From: Patiria miniata
Taxonomy: Eukaryota; Echinodermata; Asteroidea; Valvatida; Asterinidae
NCBI RefSeq assembly: GCF_015706575.1
Contig: NW_024037063.1
Span: forward strand, 11,780,927-11,844,926
Reading direction: 5' to 3'
DNA: 64,000 nt
Shown: one piece after another, positions 52,268 through 63,782 of the stretch
How the letters are laid out: every line of letters begins with the position of its first letter
Numbering within the stretch: position 1 is the first letter of the stretch
The notes under the pieces: generated by a model
What the model saw: only the letters and a program-made list of their open reading frames with translations
Told to the model about the DNA's origin: nothing
Database searches by the model: none
Program-made: the position numbers and the translations under genes

Positions 52268-52400
52268 CTGACAAAACAGTTAATTGTTGACTGATGTGAT
52301 GTGGGATATGACGTTTTGAACACCCTCGGGGACGCATAGCACCCTCGGCTTCGCCTCGGGTGCCCACATCACATCAGTCAACAACTGTTAAATAGCATTG
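52268..52400. repeat. Inverted repeat after the Crypton-like frame
   Basis: AACAGTTAATTGTTGACTGA and TGTGATGTGGG pair with CCCACATCACATCAGTCAAC and AACTGTT. The loop has CACCCTCGG twice in opposite orientation. It could fold into a long hairpin just downstream of the coding frame. Confidence 0.85.
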
Positions 52401-52756
52401 ACAGTAATTTAATTATTTCTTTTTCTTGCACACCAAGTCGTTGAAACTGTATCGTTTTGAGAGAGGACACATCGCCAGTTTATTTTCTATAGTTTAGTCT
52501 GGTTCCCAGACCAAAAGATTCCGACTATTCCTGATGAATATTAGGTCCGGTAGCCTCCGGTAATACAATGTATTACAATTTACGTCACGTGACTAAAACG
52601 GGAGGAATTCCTCCTTTTTCCGAAAATTTCCGAAGTTTGCCGAAGTTGTTTCGTCAACAATCGGATAGCGCCCGAGTATTTCCGAGTATATAATATAGGT
52701 TTAATTAACTGTTAATTGCTTATTAATTTTAATATAAATGAGTTTATAATTAATAT

Positions 52757-53008
52757 TCATTGTTTTCGTTTAGAAAACTTGAAATTCAACGACGATTTTG
52801 TGCATCAAATATACTCGGATCGTACGGGCGAACTTTTTGCTGCGTCATGTACAATTTTGAATTTGACGACCGTTACCGAGATTTTCCAAAACTCGGTCTT
52901 CATTCGGCTCCGCCTGCTAACACTGCTATTTGGTTCCGTAATTTTGAAGATTCCAGATCAACATTACTCAATGTTATCTTACAAAAACATCAAACTGTAT
53001 TATCATAA
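52757..53008 (+). CDS. Unidentified open frame
   Basis: Reads CCVMYNFEFDDRYRDFPKLG and ends NVILQKHQTVLS. Composition is protein-like, but I do not know the family. No clean splice link to the Crypton-like frame was found. Confidence 0.2.
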   Translation, partial: SLFSFRKLEIQRRFCASNILGSYGRTFCCVMYNFEFDDRYRDFPKLGLHSAPPANTAIWFRNFEDSRSTLLNVILQKHQTVLS

Positions 53009-54358
53009 CTGTATGATATTACAAAGCAAGTGATTTATTTAAAGATTTGATCAAAACAATAAAAGCAGTGCAGTACGTGAAGGCCTATGTTTTGCTGAAA
53101 TAAATATATAGGCTATAATTATACGCACTGGGATAATTTATTGATTTTTGTTCTGGGGGCCAGAATATGACACCCCCCCCCCCCCTTTCCTCCATGATCC
53201 TCCCCGTTGCCCCTCAAGACCCCCTCCCATTCCCGGGGTGTCCCGCTGTCCATAGAAAAATCGATTTTTGTTTCACATGTATATTCTTTAATTACATAAA
53301 TTAAATGCAGCCCGGGCATGTTGGTCACACAGGTCCAACTAAACGACGTCTGACAGCTTCAGAAACTATATTGCTTCCACAGTCCACCAAACAAAATAAG
53401 CAAACTAAATAAAACCAATGAATTCGAAATATGACATTTCTGTTGGTTTTGAGAATAACGGATGACAAATCGTGGAAAAAGTGGTTAGCCCCCACACACT
53501 GACCTCCCCCTACGGCGGATTGGGGGGGGGGGGGGGGCGAACGGGAGCCATGCCCCTCTCTTTTTTAGTACTACGTCGCAAAAAAAGGCAGCCATTGCGT
53601 ACACAACCCACAAAACTCGATCAGAACAATATTGGCACCCCCATCCCTTTGCTCGTTTATATTTAATTTGGGGCGGAAAAGTTTGGGCCCACTTGAACTA
53701 ATCCCCCCCCCCCCCCCACAAAAAAACCAACTGTGTTCTTTATCCGGCCTTGACCTCCCCCTCCAAGAAAATGAGGTATAATTTCGGAGAAGTCAGCAAA
53801 TTAAAAATGTGGGATCAGAAGAACAACACCCCCAGGTAGAGGGCACAGATGAAGCGGGTATACATAACAATAATTATAACATCTGCAGTGTCAGTTTTTA
53901 GTATTGCAAAACTTCTGATTATGGTAACAGAAAATCTACAGAAAAAAATACTAATAATAATTCACTCAGACCATTGTACTTCCCACCCTATTTGAATGTT
54001 TGCTGATACCATTTGTGCAAAATGCTTGGTTTCAGTCTCCCTTCTTGCGACTTTTCCCAAGTTAGTAATCTTTTCCACGTCTCAGGCACGGAAGCCCCCT
54101 TTCCCCAGCTCTGTCAATTGGGGTTTTTTTTTAGAGAACTATTTTTTGTTGTTTTTTTTATAGAATTTTTATTTTTTTATTAAATAATCCGACCCTCCCC
54201 CTGCTCCGACACCCCCAAAAATTATCCTGGTAATAAGGTCCGCCTGTGCACAAAATACGGACAGAGCCAGCTTGGTTAGGCCTATGGGTTTTTTTTTTAC
54301 ATTTATTCTGTAATAGTTATAATAATCGTCGGATTTGAACAGCGCCCCCACTGAAAGT

Positions 54359-56515
54359 ATGGCACGATGTAGACAGCACGTACCATGAAAAACTAGTAAG
54401 CGAGCAAGCTTATTCTGGTCTTTTATTGCTCTAGGCCTCATCCATAGATATTAGCTGTAGCGCGCGTACAAGCAGGTATCGAAGTCCAAATAAGGGATTG
54501 TCTTATACATCAGGTGGTTGAGCTTTACGAATATGAGTCAACTGGGCACATAATAGCTACTGCAACTGCCGCCTGCCGGTACCCAGCTACACTTCCAAAT
54601 AAGGGAATGCATCGCCCGTAGTCCACATACATAGTTAATATAGAGATGACCCCAGTTCGAGGTAACCCTTATCGCTAGTAACCTGCCCATTGTGCACTCG
54701 ACAACAATACAGATTTCAATCCACAGTGTCAATACAGCTAAATACGCGTTCATACACCGATGATGTAATATCGCTACACAATGATTGTATTACATGTAGG
54801 CCTATACTTCACAAACGTTGCTGGTGACGATTCCTTAAGTTATGTATGATATGGAGGCAAAGTATGTGCAGTAATGTTATAGTCACTTGGCATTTTGTGT
54901 AGTGATGTGTACGCAAATGGGCGGAAATGTTACGAGAACACCATTTAAGGGAAAGTAAAGTACATTTTTTTTGTGCAGTACGTGTAGGCCTATGTTTTGT
55001 TGAAATAAAGGCTATTGAAATATAGGCTATATACGCACTGGGATAATTTATTGATTTTTGTTCTGGGGGCCAGAATATGACCCCCCCCCCCCCCCTCCAT
55101 GATCCTCCCTGTTGCCCCACAAGACCCCCTCCCATTCCCGGGGTGTCCGATCTGTCCATAGACAAATCGATTTTTGTTTCACATGTATATTCTTATGATA
55201 ATTTAAATGCAGCCCGGGCATGTTGGTCACACAGGTCCAACTAAACGACGTCTGACAGCTACAGAAATATTTTAAAATAATTGATTCCACAGTCCACAAC
55301 ACAAAATAAGCAAAATAAATAAAACCAATGAATTCGAAATATGAAATTTCTGTTGGTTTTGAGAATAACGGATGACAAATCGTGGCAAAGTGGTTAGCCC
55401 CCACACACTGACCTCCCCCTACGGCGGATGGGGGGGGGGGGGGCGAACGGGGGCCATGCCCCTCCCTTTTTTTTTAGTAACGTCGCAAAAAAAGGCAGCC
55501 ATTGCGTACACAACCCACAAAACTCGATTAGAACAATACTGGCACCCCCATCCCCTTGCTCTTTTATATTTAATTTGGGGCGGACAAGTTTGGACCCACT
55601 TGAAATAATTTGTTCCCCCCCCCCAAAAAAAAAAAAACTGCGTCTTGATCCGGCCTTGACCTCCCCCTCCAAGAAAATGAGGTATAATAAACCTTTTCGG
55701 AGTTCCAACTGCGCATTCGTAACCTGTGACAACGCGCATTGTTTGTCTCAAATGGCCTTCGACAACATCGTGCCACTGACTTTACAAAAAGGCTGTTTGT
55801 GCTTTGTGGGTACTGTCAAAGGGCATTTGAGACAAACAATGTTCGTTGTCACAGGTTACGAATGCGCGCAGTTGGAACTCCGAAAAGGCTTTTTTTCGGA
55901 GAAGTCAACAAATTAAAAAGGTGGGATCAGAAGAACAACACCCCCAGGTAGAGGGCACAGATGAAGCGGGTACATAACAATAATTATAACATCTGCAGTG
56001 TCAGTTTTTAGTATTGCAAAACTTCTGATTATGGCAACAGAAAATCTACAGAAAAAAATACTTATAATAATTCACTCAGACCAATTTATGTACATTGTAC
56101 TTCCCACCCTATTTGAATGTTCGCTGATACAATTTGTGCAAAATGCTTGCGTTTCAATCTCCCTTTTTGCGACTTTTCCCAAGTTAGTAATCTTTTCCAC
56201 GTCTCGGGCGCGGAAACCCCCTTCCCCAGCTCTGTCAATTGTTTTTTTTTTAGAGAACTATTTTTTGTTGTTTTTTATAGTTTTTTCTTTTCCCCAGCTC
56301 TGTCAATTGTTTTGTTTTTTTTTAGAATAAAAAAAATATATATATATTATCCGACCCACCCCCTGCTCTGACACCCCAAAAAAATTATACTGGGCATGTG
56401 CACAAAATACGGACAGAGCCAGCTTGGTTAGGCTTATGTGTTTGTTTTTACATTTATTCTGTATAGTTATAATAATCGTCGGATTTGAACAGCGCCCCCA
56501 CTGAAAGTATGGTTC
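54359..56515. repeat. Tandem repeat unit 3
   Basis: Repeats GGCACGATGTAGACAGCACG onward and ends near GCCCCCACTGAAAGTATGG, the sequence that also precedes the unit 3 start at about 54350. It carries a private foldback at about 55690-55890. Near 56230-56330 a short internal duplication (TCCCCAGCTCTGTCAATTG twice) is seen. Confidence 0.92.
55692..55890. mobile_element. 200-bp foldback in unit 3 only
   Basis: CCTTTTCGGAGTTCCAACTG with GCGCATTCGTAACCTGTGAC pairs with the complementary arm ending GGAACTCCGAAAAGG. Unit 2 reads GAGGTATAATTTCGGAGAAG at this place, so the element is a clean insertion. Confidence 0.9.
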
Positions 56516-56517
56516 GA

Positions 56518-56537
56518 CCCCCCCCCCCCCCCCCCCC
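56518..56537. repeat. C homopolymer at the end of the tandem array
   Basis: About 20 C. One of a set of G/C runs, in the array and beyond it, at 49489, 53172, 53523, 53704, 55081 and 55430. Confidence 0.9.
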
Positions 56538-56814
56538 TTCAGCATTTTTGAAATGCAATTATGTTACCAGATTCGCTGGAACAAAACTTACTGCATGTAT
56601 GATACTTTTGTAAACTTTAACCTAAAGGAAGCTGAATATAGGCATGCGGGCGCAATGGCGACTTCTTATTAACTTTTAACGTATTAAAGGAGCATTCCTC
56701 TTGCGTGTGCACTACTCGTGTTAGTGGATTCAATGCACGCACATCTTTGCAGGAGAACATGTACATACATAATGTTTAAATATACGTGTATAAACACTCA
56801 AAAACAATCGGGGT

Positions 56815-57130
56815 CCGCTCGTAAGTCCGACGTCTCATATGTCCGACATTTCGGACCTATGAGGAGTGGGACCTATGAGGCGTCGGACGTATGAGGTGCG
56901 GACGTATGAGGCATCGTATTTATTTATTCCGCCTCATAGGTCCAACATTTCATAAGTCTGACGCCTCATATAGCTCCGACGCCACATAAGTCCGAAACAG
57001 TGTTTGTCCATTGGCAGACTTATGAGGCGTCGGACCTATGAGGCGGATTTATTCCTCATATTAGTCCAAAATTTCGGACTGATGAGGAGTAGGACCTATG
57101 AGGCGTCGGACACTATGATACGGCCCCATA
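56815..57130. mobile_element. Element made of GTCCGACGCCTCATA units
   Basis: Direct and inverted copies of GTCCGACGCCTCATAAGTCC and CCTATGAGGCGTCGGAC fill the stretch, ending GATACGGCCC as does the element at 17230. It looks like the same family without the AGGTCA core. Confidence 0.88.
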
Positions 57131-57498
57131 CAATCGATGCTTAAGAACATTTCTAAACATATACATTGTAACAATGTCTCCACCGTATCTAGAAAACTAT
57201 CGACCTGTTCTCATCGACATCAGCCTTGATCATAACCGAAGACTGTGACAATTGTGTTTCAGGGATTCCAATACATGTACATGTACATGTATATAGCAAG
57301 TCAAATGTAATTTTTGGGGGGCTGAACTGGTGAAAGACTGTTTTACTGAAACTGATTTAAAGGTAATGGACAAATTTGTAACATTCAAAACGAAACTGCC
57401 AAAGTATGAAGTAAATAAAGGATCAGGCATCCGGGCCAACTAAAATCGATGCACCCGCCAACTAGCATGGTGTCATTAGTTTCACGCAAAGAGGAATT
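57131..57498. other. Unassigned stretch with ACATGTACATGTACATGT run
   Basis: Only a short CATGTA repeat near 57270 stands out. Confidence 0.4.
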
Positions 57499-57499
57499 A

Positions 57500-57687
57500 C
57501 AGTCGACTCTCGTTAGTACAAACTCTGTTAATACAAAATTCTGGTTCTAACAAACATAAAGCCTTGGTCCCGACTGTGCATTGATGTGCACCATGAATGG
57601 GACTGATGTTCCTCTTAATACAAAATTCTGATATACATGTAACAAACAATTTGCGAACGAGTTTGTTATAACGGGAGTCGACTGTTT
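57500..57687. mobile_element. pogo/Tigger-like MITE
   Basis: ACAGTCGACTCTCGTTAGTA at the left pairs with GTTATAACGGGAGTCGACTG at the right. CAGT-type ends with TA context and the GACTC-GTTA subterminal motif fit pogo-type Tc1/mariner elements. Confidence 0.85.
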
Positions 57688-58052
57688 AATGATTTCCTCG
57701 CGATGGTAAGGACCAAACCATCGCCAGGTGTTTTTCAAATATTGCTCCCAACTGAGTGAATTTAGTTTAGTTAGATATATTTATTGGGATCATTCCATTA
57801 GAGAGTGCAATCAAACATGTAAATTAAATAACGTTTCGCACCGGGGGTGGGTTGGATTGGTCGCTTTCAACGGAAACCTTGCTTTACGTCGAGAACAAAA
57901 TTTCATATTATCAAAAAGTATATCTACTGAGCTTCAGATCGGTTGTATTGTTCCTTGATTATGAATCGGCAAAAACACGTTTTCGAAAATGGTGTCCATT
58001 TATAACTTTAATGATTTGATGACACATTATGAAAAGAGAAAACTTAGACAAT

Positions 58053-58443
58053 AGAGTGGAACATCGCTATACGGAACATTCGGCTATACCGAACATCATC
58101 CTCGGCTCCCGATTTTTGTGTACAAAACGTACTGAACATTGTTGTTGAAAAATGTCAACAGAGGAGTGACTAGCGGCTGCTATTTCCCCAAGGAATAGAA
58201 GGGCAGTAGTGTGGGTAGTAAGCTCACAAATTCTGTACTTGCACGATTCAATGGTCGGCACGTGTTCAAAGTCATCTTTCAGTAACTACCAGGGCATGCT
58301 GGGTGAAGTTCTGAAGGGTGCTATTTATTGAAAAGTGAGAACTGGAGCACCAGCAGCTTAAAATGGCTACCCCAAACGATTGCTGTTATGATAATTATTT
58401 ATGTGGATCCCTCGATATTTGTTACAGCGGCGTTCCACTGTAG
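58053..58443. mobile_element. Second pogo-like inverted-repeat element
   Basis: AGAGTGGAACATCGCTATAC at the left pairs with GCGGCGTTCCACTGT at the right, with TA at both tips. The interior has ACATTCGGCTATACCGAACA. No transposase frame. Confidence 0.75.
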
Positions 58444-58599
58444 CTCTACACAAGAGATTCGGACACGGCCTACTCCACAGTGACCACTCTACCCAAGATG
58501 ACACGGTCGCACCCCCTGCCTCCTTTTTGAAAATTGTCTTGTTATTGGCTAAACTTGCAGCACTGCTCCAGTCTGCCTTCTGGATCCGCCCATGCAGCC

Positions 58600-58900
58600 A
58601 CGTGGGGTGCTTTGGTCCAATGGTTGCGGTGTTCGACTCCTGTGCCATGGTACATGGGTTCCAATCCTGACCGTGGGAACATGGTGCTTGTGCTCTTGAG
58701 CAAGGCACTTTACCATTGTTGCTTCGTCCTTCCGATGGGACGTAAAGTCGTAGGTCCCGTGTGTTGTGTAATGCACGTTAAAGAACCCAGTAACACTTAT
58801 CGCTAAGAGAAGGGGTTTGCCCCAGTGTTTCTGGCAGTGGCTACAATATGCGCCACAGCACCTTGTAAAACCATTATAAGGTGCTACATAATGGGTCTCA
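58600..58900 (+). repeat. tRNA-derived SINE with conserved core
   Basis: The tRNA-like head GGTCCAATGGTTGCGGTG and GGGTTCCAATCCTGACC (A and B boxes) is followed by CTCTTGAGCAAGGCACTTTA, the hairpin GGGACGTAAAGTCGTAGGTC (plus CC), and GCACGTTAAAGAACCCAGTA. This order is typical of invertebrate SINE families with a shared central domain. Confidence 0.8.
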
Positions 58901-59094
58901 TATTTCTCATAAACTTTACATGCATTTACCTTTCTTTAATAATAGACATAATTTCCAGTGGCTTGAGTACCTAATTATTGGTAGATACATGTATGTGCGC
59001 TATATAAGACTCCGGTATTATTATGCAGCCAAACCTACTGACTCAGGTTTCTGTCTTAAAGTTTTAATTGTCTCTGTGCAGGATGCAGCAGTAT

Positions 59095-60245
59095 TCAGAG
59101 CAAAGTATCTTCATTCCTGAGGTACTGTCCAATGTCCACTTGGTGGAAGACAACTATCGTCATGGGGTCTGCGTGCCTACACTCCTGGGTTGACTTGGCT
59201 GCTACACCAAAGCCCTGTAGGAAAACAGAAGAATGCCACATCACTTGAAATATACGAGATAGGGAATGCAATAGGTGAAGTAAGTTGATCAAAGGATCAC
59301 CTGCATTTAAACCTAAAACTGACCTACCAAAATTGGGTATGTGTAAAGTATTAAGAAAATAACAATAATGTGTATTTAACCCTAACCGTCCTGAATCCTT
59401 CAAAATCCTCTTTGCCAAAGTGGAGGTATTTGGAGGATTGAGGTCACATGACAAATGTGCGATACTGATTTCATAGGATACACTTTGTCAAGGTCTTGGG
59501 CCAGACCTTGTTTTATTTTTGCTCAGCCATGCATAAATATAGGCGTGGATTAGGCTTGAATTCCTCTGTACTACATTGTACTCCAGAATGTCACTGGCCA
59601 AGCCTCAACATATTAACAGTCACTGCCACAGGATGTTGCAGGATTCAGGCTTTACCCTATTTTTTCAATTGGAGGATTTTGCAGGATTGAGGCTACATCC
59701 TAGCAAAAAGGCCTAGGGAGTTATTGAAGGGAATAAACAATATGTGTTTTTGCTGTAGTTGTGAGAAATGGATGGATTTGGGGTTTGGTTTTTATAGCCA
59801 AAATTGTTACACTGACTTGCTTGAAGTACTGTGTTCGTAGACGCTGTAAAAACCAAGAAAAACAATCTGTAATCTGGTTCCCTGACCAAACTTATATTGA
59901 AATGGAGCAATTTATAGACGTTGGGGAATTTTAAGGTCAGGGAACCAATCTAGCTCGCTTGTACCCATGCATGGCTGTGTATTTAATAGCAAACAAAATT
60001 CAGACTCACTACATAATGGTAAATTTGGGGCAATAATTCAAAAAAGACATTGAGCAATGGTGTATTATGCATGAAGTCTATCATACACAGAGTCTAGTTC
60101 TTACCAGTGGGATGTCACTCATAGAGTAGATGACCACTCCCTGATACCGGCCTGCATTCTCTGTGATACGACCCAAGCCAGACTTCAAGATGTGATTACC
60201 GTACAAGAAGGACTGCTCAGAGCCTGGCTTCACCCACACCTTGTA
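59095..60245 (-). CDS. NIP7: 60S ribosome subunit biogenesis protein NIP7, last two exons
   Basis: Exons 60105-60245 (47 codons) and 59095-59214 (39 codons and stop) join in phase 0. The sequence starts [20 protein letters not shown], runs through [20 protein letters not shown], and ends [20 protein letters not shown] with [19 protein letters not shown]. It matches the C-terminal half of NIP7, a nucleolar factor of about 180 residues with a C-terminal PUA RNA-binding domain needed for pre-rRNA processing. Acceptors CTCTCTGCAG and ACACCAAAG-side CTACAG, donor CCACTG/GTAAGA. Exons for roughly residues 1-94 are not found up to 64000 and probably lie beyond the window. No damage is seen. Confidence 0.95.
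59370..59712. repeat. CCTCCAAAATCC-type repeat block in NIP7 intron
   Basis: TAACCCTAACCGTCCTGAAT at one side, GGAGGATTTTGCAGGATTGA and GGCCTAGGGAGTT at the other. Clearly related to the block at 60354-60806. Confidence 0.6.
59870..59955. mobile_element. Small inverted-repeat element, TCTGGTTCCCTGACC end
   Basis: TCTGGTTCCCTGACC pairs with GGTCAGGGAACCA 60 bases on. Sequence between resembles the reverse complement of 61088-61165 (CAAATTGCTCCGTTTCAT), so there are two copies in opposite orientation. Confidence 0.7.
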
Positions 60246-60353
60246 CTGCAGAGAGAAATAACCATCACAGCACACAAATTATTATCACAGTTCAGCTGTT
60301 ATTCTTCCTAGCATGCCTAGTGTGAAGTTCATATTCACCGCAATATGTAAAAC

Positions 60354-60806
60354 CCTTAACCCTAACCCACCTCACTCCTCCAAAATCCTCCTGGCGGTTT
60401 TGGAGGATTCTAGAGGATTGAGGATGAATGGTGATTGAATCAAATGAGGATTCTGGAGGATTGAGGATGAATGGTGATTGAAGCACATGAGGATTTTGGA
60501 GGATTGAGGATGAATGGTGATTGAAGCACAAGAGAATTTTGGAGGATTGAGGATGAATGCATTTTGAGGCAGGACTGTCTGATGATTTTGAAGGATTTGG
60601 CGTTGGTTATCCTTCATTTAAACACGAGTGCAACGTTTTGGGATGAGGAGGATTTTGGAGGATTGAGGATGAATGCATTTTGAGGCAGGACTGTCTGACA
60701 ATTTTGAAAAATTTAGGCGGAGTTGCAAAATTTTGGAAAATTTTGGAGGATTTTGGAGGATTGAGGATGGTTGTAAGCAACAAGGGCCTAGGGGGTTAGG
60801 GTTAAA
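60354..60806. mobile_element. Minisatellite element bounded by TTAACCCTAAC / GTTAGGGTTAA
   Basis: The ends CTTAACCCTAACCC and GGGGTTAGGGTTAAAG are inverted copies. Between them, a unit of about 37 bp containing GGATTTTGGAGGATTGAGG and ATGAATGGTGATTGAAGC recurs about six times, then a longer unit with TGCATTTTGAGGCAGGACTG occurs twice. Confidence 0.82.
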
Positions 60807-60943
60807 GAAGATACAACATTTGAAAGCATCAAAAAAACGAAATGATCAAATTATCACGAAATACCTTACTGGATTGTTAGGGAATGACAGTCTGTAAAAT
60901 CGTGGCTCCTGGTGTGCTGACATTTTCAAGAAAAATTGTATTT

Positions 60944-60976
60944 TTCCAACGCTGGTCGGCCGACCAGCGTTGGAGA
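60944..60976. repeat. Short palindrome
   Basis: CCAACGCTGGTCGG and CCGACCAGCGTTGG lie back to back with two bases between. Confidence 0.85.
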
Positions 60977-61085
60977 AAACTGGCTCATTTTCAAAAACTG
61001 CTCCTAATTTTTCATAATTAGTTATTCCACATTTCCTTTGCAATTGATTACACACCTGTGAAGAGGTACAAGCCTGCTAGACTGA

Positions 61086-61168
61086 TTCTCTGACCTAATA
61101 TAATTCCCCAAAGTCTACAAATTGCTCCGTTTCATCTTAAGTTGGGTCAGGGAACCAGACTACAAAAA
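61086..61168. mobile_element. Small inverted-repeat element, second copy
   Basis: GATTCTCTGACC and GGTCAGGGAACCAGAC flank an interior complementary to 59880-59940. Confidence 0.65.
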
Positions 61169-61189
61169 CATGATTGGTTTTCTTGGTAT

Positions 61190-62700
61190 TTCCAGCATCC
61201 ACAAGCCGAAAACGTGAAACAAGTCATTTAACAATATTTGCTATACCATTCCAATCCTCCAAATCCATTTATTTCTGAAAATTGCAGCAAATGTTGTACA
61301 TTCCCTTTAAACCCTGCAGGTCAGTTTTGAGTGAAGGGTTATGAAGTGTGTACCTGTTTTACACAGTGTCACTGCACAAAAACAGCACTGTGGAGAGCGG
61401 CGGACCGGGCAAAGCGCGACTGAATCTGCCTGCTTGCCCTGAGCTTAGCCACATAAAAGAATTGTGCAGGATTATCCATTCCCCACAGATTACCTCAAAT
61501 GAATTTGAAATGTGGTCACTACAGCCTGTTCTACACGCTGTGCTACTGCCGTGACAAAATCAATTAATTTGACTTTTTTTGATACGGCGTGCTGATAGCG
61601 CGCCATTTAGAACCATTTGGCTAGACAAGTTGAGTTCTGCATGGCACCATCCTTTTGCTTGACAGGGCTGCCGCGCGATCATCATTCCGGACGGCAGTGG
61701 CACTGTTCTGAATGCTACATGTACACCATTGCCATGCCAAACTCAACTCAATACAAAGTTGGGGCAAAAAGTTTAGAAATGCACATGCTCACAATACCCT
61801 CTCTTGTGTTCACACCACGGAAAGTGAAATTGGCAGAACATTTTGACCGCGCTGAAACTTTTATATGAACTGCTTTAACCTGGCCAGTTTATTTCCAGAT
61901 GCAAGAACCCTAACCGAACTCAACCCATCAAAGTTCAACAGCAGGTTTTGTTCAAATCTGTTGGGATAGGTAAAGTACCCCTAAACTGATGGTCTTTTAC
62001 ACTGAGGTTGGCATACCTCCAGAAACTAAGTCCAGCAGTGTGTGTGTACAATTTCCCATGTGGGTGTTGGAATTTTCCAGAATGGGTATGGTTCGTTGTA
62101 AATAAGGCTGGGGAGTTAGGGTTAAGGTTTGACGTTTAGCACAACATTTAAGTTCGACGTTTAAAGCAACTGCAGTGCTGCAGACAAGCTATTGCCAGAC
62201 TAATTTCAATTAAGTGTGGTGTGGCAGTAGCATAGCGTCTAGAACAGGCCTAACTCTATTGGCAAAAGTGGCTTTGCAAAACTTGCAGGGTTGTGAAATG
62301 TGAAGCGCAGAAGACTAGGAGGGTAAATACATTGAAAAGTTATGTCCATGAGGTGTTTCAAGGCTTTGGTTTCCCAAACTGCACATTAATTAATTTAGCA
62401 AAGAGTGAAATTACAGTAGGAGATATTATCCAACTTTGTCTGATCGTAACAGATGTGCTAAGTCAAGTTGAATGTTAGTGCACATATAGCACTTGCATAA
62501 TGCCTCAGAATTTATCGTGTGATTTCATTTTATCCAATCACATTTGTGTATAATTTCACTCTCTGCAAATGAAAATCCATGACGCATATTCCTGAATAAA
62601 AATGTACAGTGGCCATGTACACGGAGCATTCATCCAAAGTTTATGGGGCTTGAATAGCAGAAAAAAAGTGATTCAAGATATACATGCAGCAGCATGAGCT
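61190..62700. other. Unassigned stretch, probably NIP7 intron
   Basis: I looked on the minus strand for the N-terminal NIP7 exons (the family's FRLH and CFGKFTKT-type motifs) and did not find them. GGGGAGTTAGGGTTAAGG at 62111 echoes the ends of the minisatellite element. Confidence 0.4.
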
Positions 62701-62707
62701 ACATGTA

Positions 62708-63765
62708 CAGGGTGAGTAAAAAGAAGCGGAACCCAAACCCCATCAAATAGGCCTATATTTCATATTTAAAAAATATGTAAAGTTAGCACCAAATTAATAA
62801 TGACTGGAGAGCCAATTTCATAAGCTACTTTTGGATGAAAAAATTACTGAAATTGCTCAATCCGTTCAAAGAACATCACCATTTAAACGCAATGACCCTG
62901 AAACTTGTCTCATCCGAAAAAAAAAAAGGAATTTATTGTGCGTTTTGACTGTTTGGAACAACAAACAAAATGACACAGAATACTTGTTTCAACACCTGTC
63001 ACCAACAGTAGTACACAATAAACAACCTTGATTAGGCAAACAATATGATTTATAAAATCTACTTTTTTTTAAAGGATGGGCCTTCAAAGGGATTCTGTTG
63101 AATACTTTTAACGTTTAGGCCAAAAAAAAAATACTCGGTCTCTGGTCAGCGCGAGCGTCAATTTTAATCATGCGCGTCAACCCTTTTTTTTTTCTTCAAA
63201 TTAACATGGAAGCTACAACAGCGCCCTCTATTGCCGTGCCTCCTCAAATTTTTGTACCAAGGAGCACCAAGGAATGGGGAAATTGCACCAAGGCAAATGA
63301 TAAAGGGCACCAAGGCAAATGATGGAGGACACCAATGTATGATGAGGACACAAACAAGCAAAATAGTACCCACCTTGTCTGTACAATACAAGCTTGAAAA
63401 AAAAAAAGCCACTAAAAAAAAAAAAAAAAAACACGTCGCCGCATCAATTCCGGAACTTCAGTCTGACCAGAGACCGACTATTTTTTTTTTTTGGCCTTAA
63501 ACTGTTGAAATCGCTGGTGATGTTTGGAAAACATTGCGACAACGATTCTTGAAATCGCATTCTTTTGGATGAGATAGGTTTGAGGGTCATTGTGTTTAAA
63601 TGGTGATATTTTTTTAACGGATTGACCAATTTCAGTCATTTTTTTTTCCATTTAAATGTACCTTATGAAATTGGCTTTCCAGTCATTATTTTTGGTGCTA
63701 CATATTCTTTTAAATATGTAATATAAGTTTTGGAGTTTGGGTTCAGTTGGGTATGATACTCTTCT
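62708..63765. mobile_element. ACAGGGTGAGTAAAAAG inverted-repeat element with nested MITE
   Basis: Arms 62708-62930 and 63550-63765 are inverted copies (GGAACCCAAACCCC, TATTTAAAAAATATGTA-like, AATGACTGGAGAGCCAATTT). A short relative is found at 41091-41175. The loop contains a Harbinger-like family B MITE. Confidence 0.85.
63118..63496. mobile_element. Harbinger-like MITE, family B copy 2
   Basis: TTA at 63115-63117 and 63497-63499 flanks GGCC ends. TCGGTCTCTGGTCAGCGCGA pairs with CAGTCTGACCAGAGACCGA. Confidence 0.92.
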
Positions 63766-63782
63766 CAAAATATCATGCACAT

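Larger units (their letters stand above)
50262..54358. repeat. Tandem repeat unit 2, interrupted
   Basis: Unit sequence occupies 50262-51270 (with a family C MITE inside) and 53070-54358. Between them, 51271-53069 is unrelated DNA with a Crypton-like fragment, so unit 2 carries a roughly 1.8-kb insertion or replacement. Confidence 0.88.

Noticed and set aside
60372..60617. Minus frames with repeated NPPKFS-type peptides
   Set aside because: Translation of the 37-bp minisatellite.
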